From NCBI GenBank assembly GCA_964556225.1, contig CAZKVJ010000004.1, forward strand, positions 156,999 to 220,998: a stretch of DNA of 64,000 bases. The letters are read 5' to 3'. Source of the stretch: CAZKVJ01 sp964556225 (lineage in GTDB: Bacteria; Actinomycetota; Acidimicrobiia; Acidimicrobiales; Ilumatobacteraceae). Shown here piece after piece: positions 61,513-64,000 of the stretch. Numbering within the stretch: position 1 is the first letter of the stretch; every line of letters starts with the position of its first letter. The notes below the pieces were generated by a model. It saw only the letters and a program-made list of their open reading frames with translations, was not told the origin of the DNA and did no database searches. Made by a program: the position numbers and the translations under genes.

Positions 61513-62838
61513 ATGACCACCCCGCCTCCCACGATCGCCCCTGCCGACGGGCGCCTCGGCGTCCTCACCGTCGGCCTCGGCGCCGTCGCGTCCACGCTGA
61601 TCGCCGGCGTCGAGCTGGCCAAGCGGGGCATCGGGCTGCCGATCGGCTCGCTCACCCAGATGGGGACGATCCGCCTCGGCAAGCGCACGGAGAACCGCAA
61701 CCCCCTCGTGAAGGACTTCGTGCCCCTCGCCGGGCTCGACGACCTGGTGTTCGGCGCCTGGGACCCGTTCCCGGACGACGCCTACGTCGCAGCCAGCCGC
61801 GCCGGCGTGCTGGAGGGGCCCAAGCACATCGAGGCCGTGGCCGATGCGCTGCGCGATGTGCGCCCGATGAAGGCCGCCTTCGACCGGGCCTACGTGAAGA
61901 ACATCGACGCCGGCAACGTGATGGGCACGGTCTCGAAGCGGGCCATGCTCGAGGCGATCCGCGAGGACATCCACGCCTTCCGTGACCGCCATCGGGTCGA
62001 GCGCCTCGTGATGATCTGGTGCGCCAGCACCGAGGTGTTCATCGAGCCGGGCCCGGCGCACATGGACCTCGAGAGCTTCGAGCGCGCCATCGACGCCGAC
62101 GACCCGACGATCGCACCGAGCATGCTCTACGCCTACGCCGCGCTGCTGGAGGGCGTGCCGTTCGCCAACGGCGCCCCGAACCTCACCGTCGACGTGCCGG
62201 CCCTGCGCCAGTACGCCACCGAGCACGGCGTCGCCATCAGCGGCAAGGACTTCAAGACCGGCCAGACGCTCATCAAGACGGTCATCGCCCCGATGCTGAA
62301 GGCCCGCATGCTGGGACTGTCCGGCTGGTACAGCACGAACATCCTCGGCAACCGCGACGGCGAGGTCCTCGACGACCCCGAGAGCTTCAAGACCAAGGAG
62401 GAGTCGAAGCTCGGCGTGCTCGAGCACATCCTCACGCCGGATCAGTTCCCCGACCTGTACGGGAACGTGTTCCACAAGGTGCGGATCAACTACTACCCGC
62501 CCCGGGGGGACAACAAGGAGGGCTGGGACAACATCGACATCTTCGGCTGGATGGGCTACCCGATGCAGCTGAAGATCGACTTCCTGTGCCGCGACTCGAT
62601 CCTGGCTGCGCCGCTGGCGCTCGACCTGGTGCTGTTCTCCGACTTGGCCCAGCGGGCCGGCCTCGGCGGCATCCAGGAGTGGCTGAGCTTCTACTACAAG
62701 AGCCCTCAGGTGGCTCCGGGTCTGCACCCCGAGCACGACCTGTTCATCCAGCTCACGAAGCTGAAGAACACGCTGCGGTGGATGATGGGCGAGGAGCAGA
62801 TCACCCACCTCGGGCGCGAGTACTACGACGAGGCCTGA
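61513..62838 (+). CDS. ino1: Myo-inositol-1-phosphate synthase
   Basis: The 441-residue NAD-dependent enzyme cyclises glucose 6-phosphate to inositol 1-phosphate. The cofactor motif is VGLGAVASTLIAGVEL at residues 16-31; the active-site block SGKDFKTGQTLIKTVIAPML and GWYSTNILGNRDGEVL match the actinobacterial/archaeal-type group. In this organism the product feeds mycothiol and phosphatidylinositol synthesis. The ATG at 61513 follows GAAGGAGC; earlier in-frame starts are less likely. A transpeptidase gene follows. Confidence 0.95.
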   Translation: MTTPPPTIAPADGRLGVLTVGLGAVASTLIAGVELAKRGIGLPIGSLTQMGTIRLGKRTENRNPLVKDFVPLAGLDDLVFGAWDPFPDDAYVAASRAGVLEGPKHIEAVADALRDVRPMKAAFDRAYVKNIDAGNVMGTVSKRAMLEAIREDIHAFRDRHRVERLVMIWCASTEVFIEPGPAHMDLESFERAIDADDPTIAPSMLYAYAALLEGVPFANGAPNLTVDVPALRQYATEHGVAISGKDFKTGQTLIKTVIAPMLKARMLGLSGWYSTNILGNRDGEVLDDPESFKTKEESKLGVLEHILTPDQFPDLYGNVFHKVRINYYPPRGDNKEGWDNIDIFGWMGYPMQLKIDFLCRDSILAAPLALDLVLFSDLAQRAGLGGIQEWLSFYYKSPQVAPGLHPEHDLFIQLTKLKNTLRWMMGEEQITHLGREYYDEA

Positions 62839-62913
62839 TGTCGGGGATCCGGCCGCGGCGTGAGCGCGCCGGATAGCCTGCGGAGTGCCTATGGACGGAT
62901 CGGCGCGCCCCCG

Positions 62914-63933
62914 ATGAGGTCCCGACGCGAACGCCACGCGCTCACCGGCATCGTCATCGCGATCGCCGCCGTCTGCTTCATCGTGCCGTTCGCCCAACGT
63001 GGCGACGCCGACGACGCGTCCGCCACCTCCGCCACCCCCACGACGGCTGTCGCCGCCACCGCCGCCCCGTCGAGCGCCTCCACCGAGGTGGCGAGCGAAG
63101 CGGCGCCGGTCACGGCGGCCCCGACCACCGACGCGCCGGCGGCGACCGATCCCACCACCACCGAGGTCGACGTCGGTGGCGGTGGCACGTCCACCACCGA
63201 CAGCTGCATCATCACGGTGCGCTCGCTCGGCGTGGGCGACCAGGGCAGCAGCGTCGAGTGCCTGCAACAGGCGCTCGTCGACTCCGGCTTCTACAGCGGG
63301 CCGGTCAACGGCCAGTTCGACCAGGCCACCTACGACGCCGTGCGGAGGGTCCAAGAGGACCGCGACCTGTACGTCGACGGCGTGGTCGGCCGCGAGTCGG
63401 CGATCTCGCTCGGCATCTGGCCCGAGGAGACGTCCCTCGTGGTCCGCACGCCGCCACCACCGCCCGGCGCCGTCGACCTGATGGGCTACCCGCTGTCGTC
63501 GGTGGCCACCAGCGGCCCGGATGCCCCGCCGCTGCCGGAGAACTCGGGCAGCGGGCGGCGCGTCGTGTACGACCGAGCCGGCCAGCGGGTGTGGGCCGTC
63601 GACGACGACGGCACGGTGATCCGCTCGTGGTTGGTGTCGGGCAGCAAGTACAACAACGAGCTCCCCGGCGTCCATCAGGTGTACAGCCGCTCCGAGGTGT
63701 CCACGGCCTGGAACGGCAAGGCGTACCTCCCGCGGATGATCCGCTGGCTGAAGACCGACATCGGCCACATCGGCTTCCACGGCATCCCGACGCACGTCTC
63801 CGACGGCTCGCCGTACCAGACCGAGGCCGAGCTCGGCACGCGGCTCTCCGGCGGTTGCCAGCGCCAGGCGAACCCCGACGCCCGGTTCATGTGGGACTTC
63901 GCCCAGATCGGCACCACCGTCGTCGTCATCTAG
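62914..63933 (+). CDS. L,D-transpeptidase (YkuD) with peptidoglycan-binding domain
   Basis: The 339-residue protein has an N-terminal hydrophobic segment (ALTGIVIAIAAVCFIVPFAQ), a Thr/Ala-rich linker and a PG-binding domain (SLGVGDQGSSVECLQQALVD...). The C-terminal YkuD domain has the catalytic H289 (HIGFHGIP) and C315 in LSGGCQRQ, the S-x-G-C-x-R motif. It forms 3-3 cross-links in peptidoglycan. The ATG at 62914 was chosen; a GTG at 62860 would add 18 residues. Confidence 0.9.
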   Translation: MRSRRERHALTGIVIAIAAVCFIVPFAQRGDADDASATSATPTTAVAATAAPSSASTEVASEAAPVTAAPTTDAPAATDPTTTEVDVGGGGTSTTDSCIITVRSLGVGDQGSSVECLQQALVDSGFYSGPVNGQFDQATYDAVRRVQEDRDLYVDGVVGRESAISLGIWPEETSLVVRTPPPPPGAVDLMGYPLSSVATSGPDAPPLPENSGSGRRVVYDRAGQRVWAVDDDGTVIRSWLVSGSKYNNELPGVHQVYSRSEVSTAWNGKAYLPRMIRWLKTDIGHIGFHGIPTHVSDGSPYQTEAELGTRLSGGCQRQANPDARFMWDFAQIGTTVVVI

Positions 63934-63945
63934 CTCCCCCTCTCC

Positions 63946-63976
63946 GTTCTGGTCCCAGGAAGTAGCGCTGAGCGCT
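63946..63976. repeat. Palindromic repeat copy R6 (right arm truncated)
   Basis: The full left arm of the R2 type (CCCAGG) is present, with the central G (63970) and AGCGCT, but the right arm then diverges into GGCGGGCTCTATCGG. It begins 13 bases after the transpeptidase stop. The window ends 24 bases later. Confidence 0.85.
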
Positions 63977-64000
63977 GGCGGGCTCTATCGGTGATCGCAA

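Noticed and set aside
60448..63795. Open frame of 1115 codons on the minus strand
   Set aside because: It covers folD in a wrong frame and runs antisense to ino1 and the transpeptidase; the composition is that of a shadow frame.

Overview
The window is very GC-rich, densely coded DNA from an actinobacterium, and the gene content suggests class Acidimicrobiia (an Ilumatobacter-like relative). That placement is inferred, because no rRNA marker is present. Supporting signs are frequent GTG starts, two mycothiol-dependent isomerase-type proteins, inositol-1-phosphate synthase (the first step towards mycothiol and phosphatidylinositol), a galU/moeA/sepX/ruc neighbourhood like that of Mycobacterium, and a secreted DUF1501 protein with C-terminal repeats of a kind common in Acidimicrobiia. 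No tRNA, rRNA, CRISPR array, transposase or prophage gene was found. The longest gene-free stretch (51227-51493) holds a cobalamin riboswitch.

Layout. 1-11 kb: molybdenum cofactor genes (moaC, moaA, moeA) with a sepX-like start and galU, split by a cassette of three genes for secreted or cell-surface proteins (DUF1501, DUF1800 and a secreted hypothetical). Divergent from galU is a small Ruc/FmdB-type protein under a near-perfect CIRCE element, followed by a SAF-domain protein and uppP. 11-18 kb: a PHP phosphoesterase, a sugar-nucleotide reductase, tldE/tldD, a FlK-like thioesterase and a ThDP-dependent enzyme. 18-24 kb: a PAP2 protein, a CstR-like repressor with its promoter/operator and a persulfide dioxygenase-rhodanese fusion, then dxs, an inositol-phosphatase-like enzyme and nfuA. 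24-33 kb: a xylose-type ABC transporter, a vanadium haloperoxidase-like lipoprotein, an FG-GAP protein, an M24-fold protein and a DinB-like protein. 33-43 kb: an SDR, a cation efflux protein, an EamA transporter and a TPP-riboswitch-controlled thiN-thiB-thiP-thiQ thiamine salvage and import operon, then small proteins and an unrecognised two-gene unit. 43-51 kb: CopC/CopD, gnd-zwf, and btuFCD behind a cobalamin riboswitch. 51-60 kb: aspartate aminotransferase, serC, a PAC2 protein, metY, and ilvBNC behind a leader-peptide attenuator. 60-64 kb: a compact toxin-antitoxin cluster, folD, ino1 and an L,D-transpeptidase.

The main structural novelty is a dispersed palindrome of about 49 bp found six times (8.6, 23.35, 37.9, 37.96, 48.3 and 63.95 kb), always at the 3' end of a gene. 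Its two arms covary between copies, and its internal AAG-TAG supplies the last residues and stop codon of three unrelated proteins. The other stand-out is the CIRCE-controlled Ruc/FmdB homologue, which has lost every zinc-binding cysteine.
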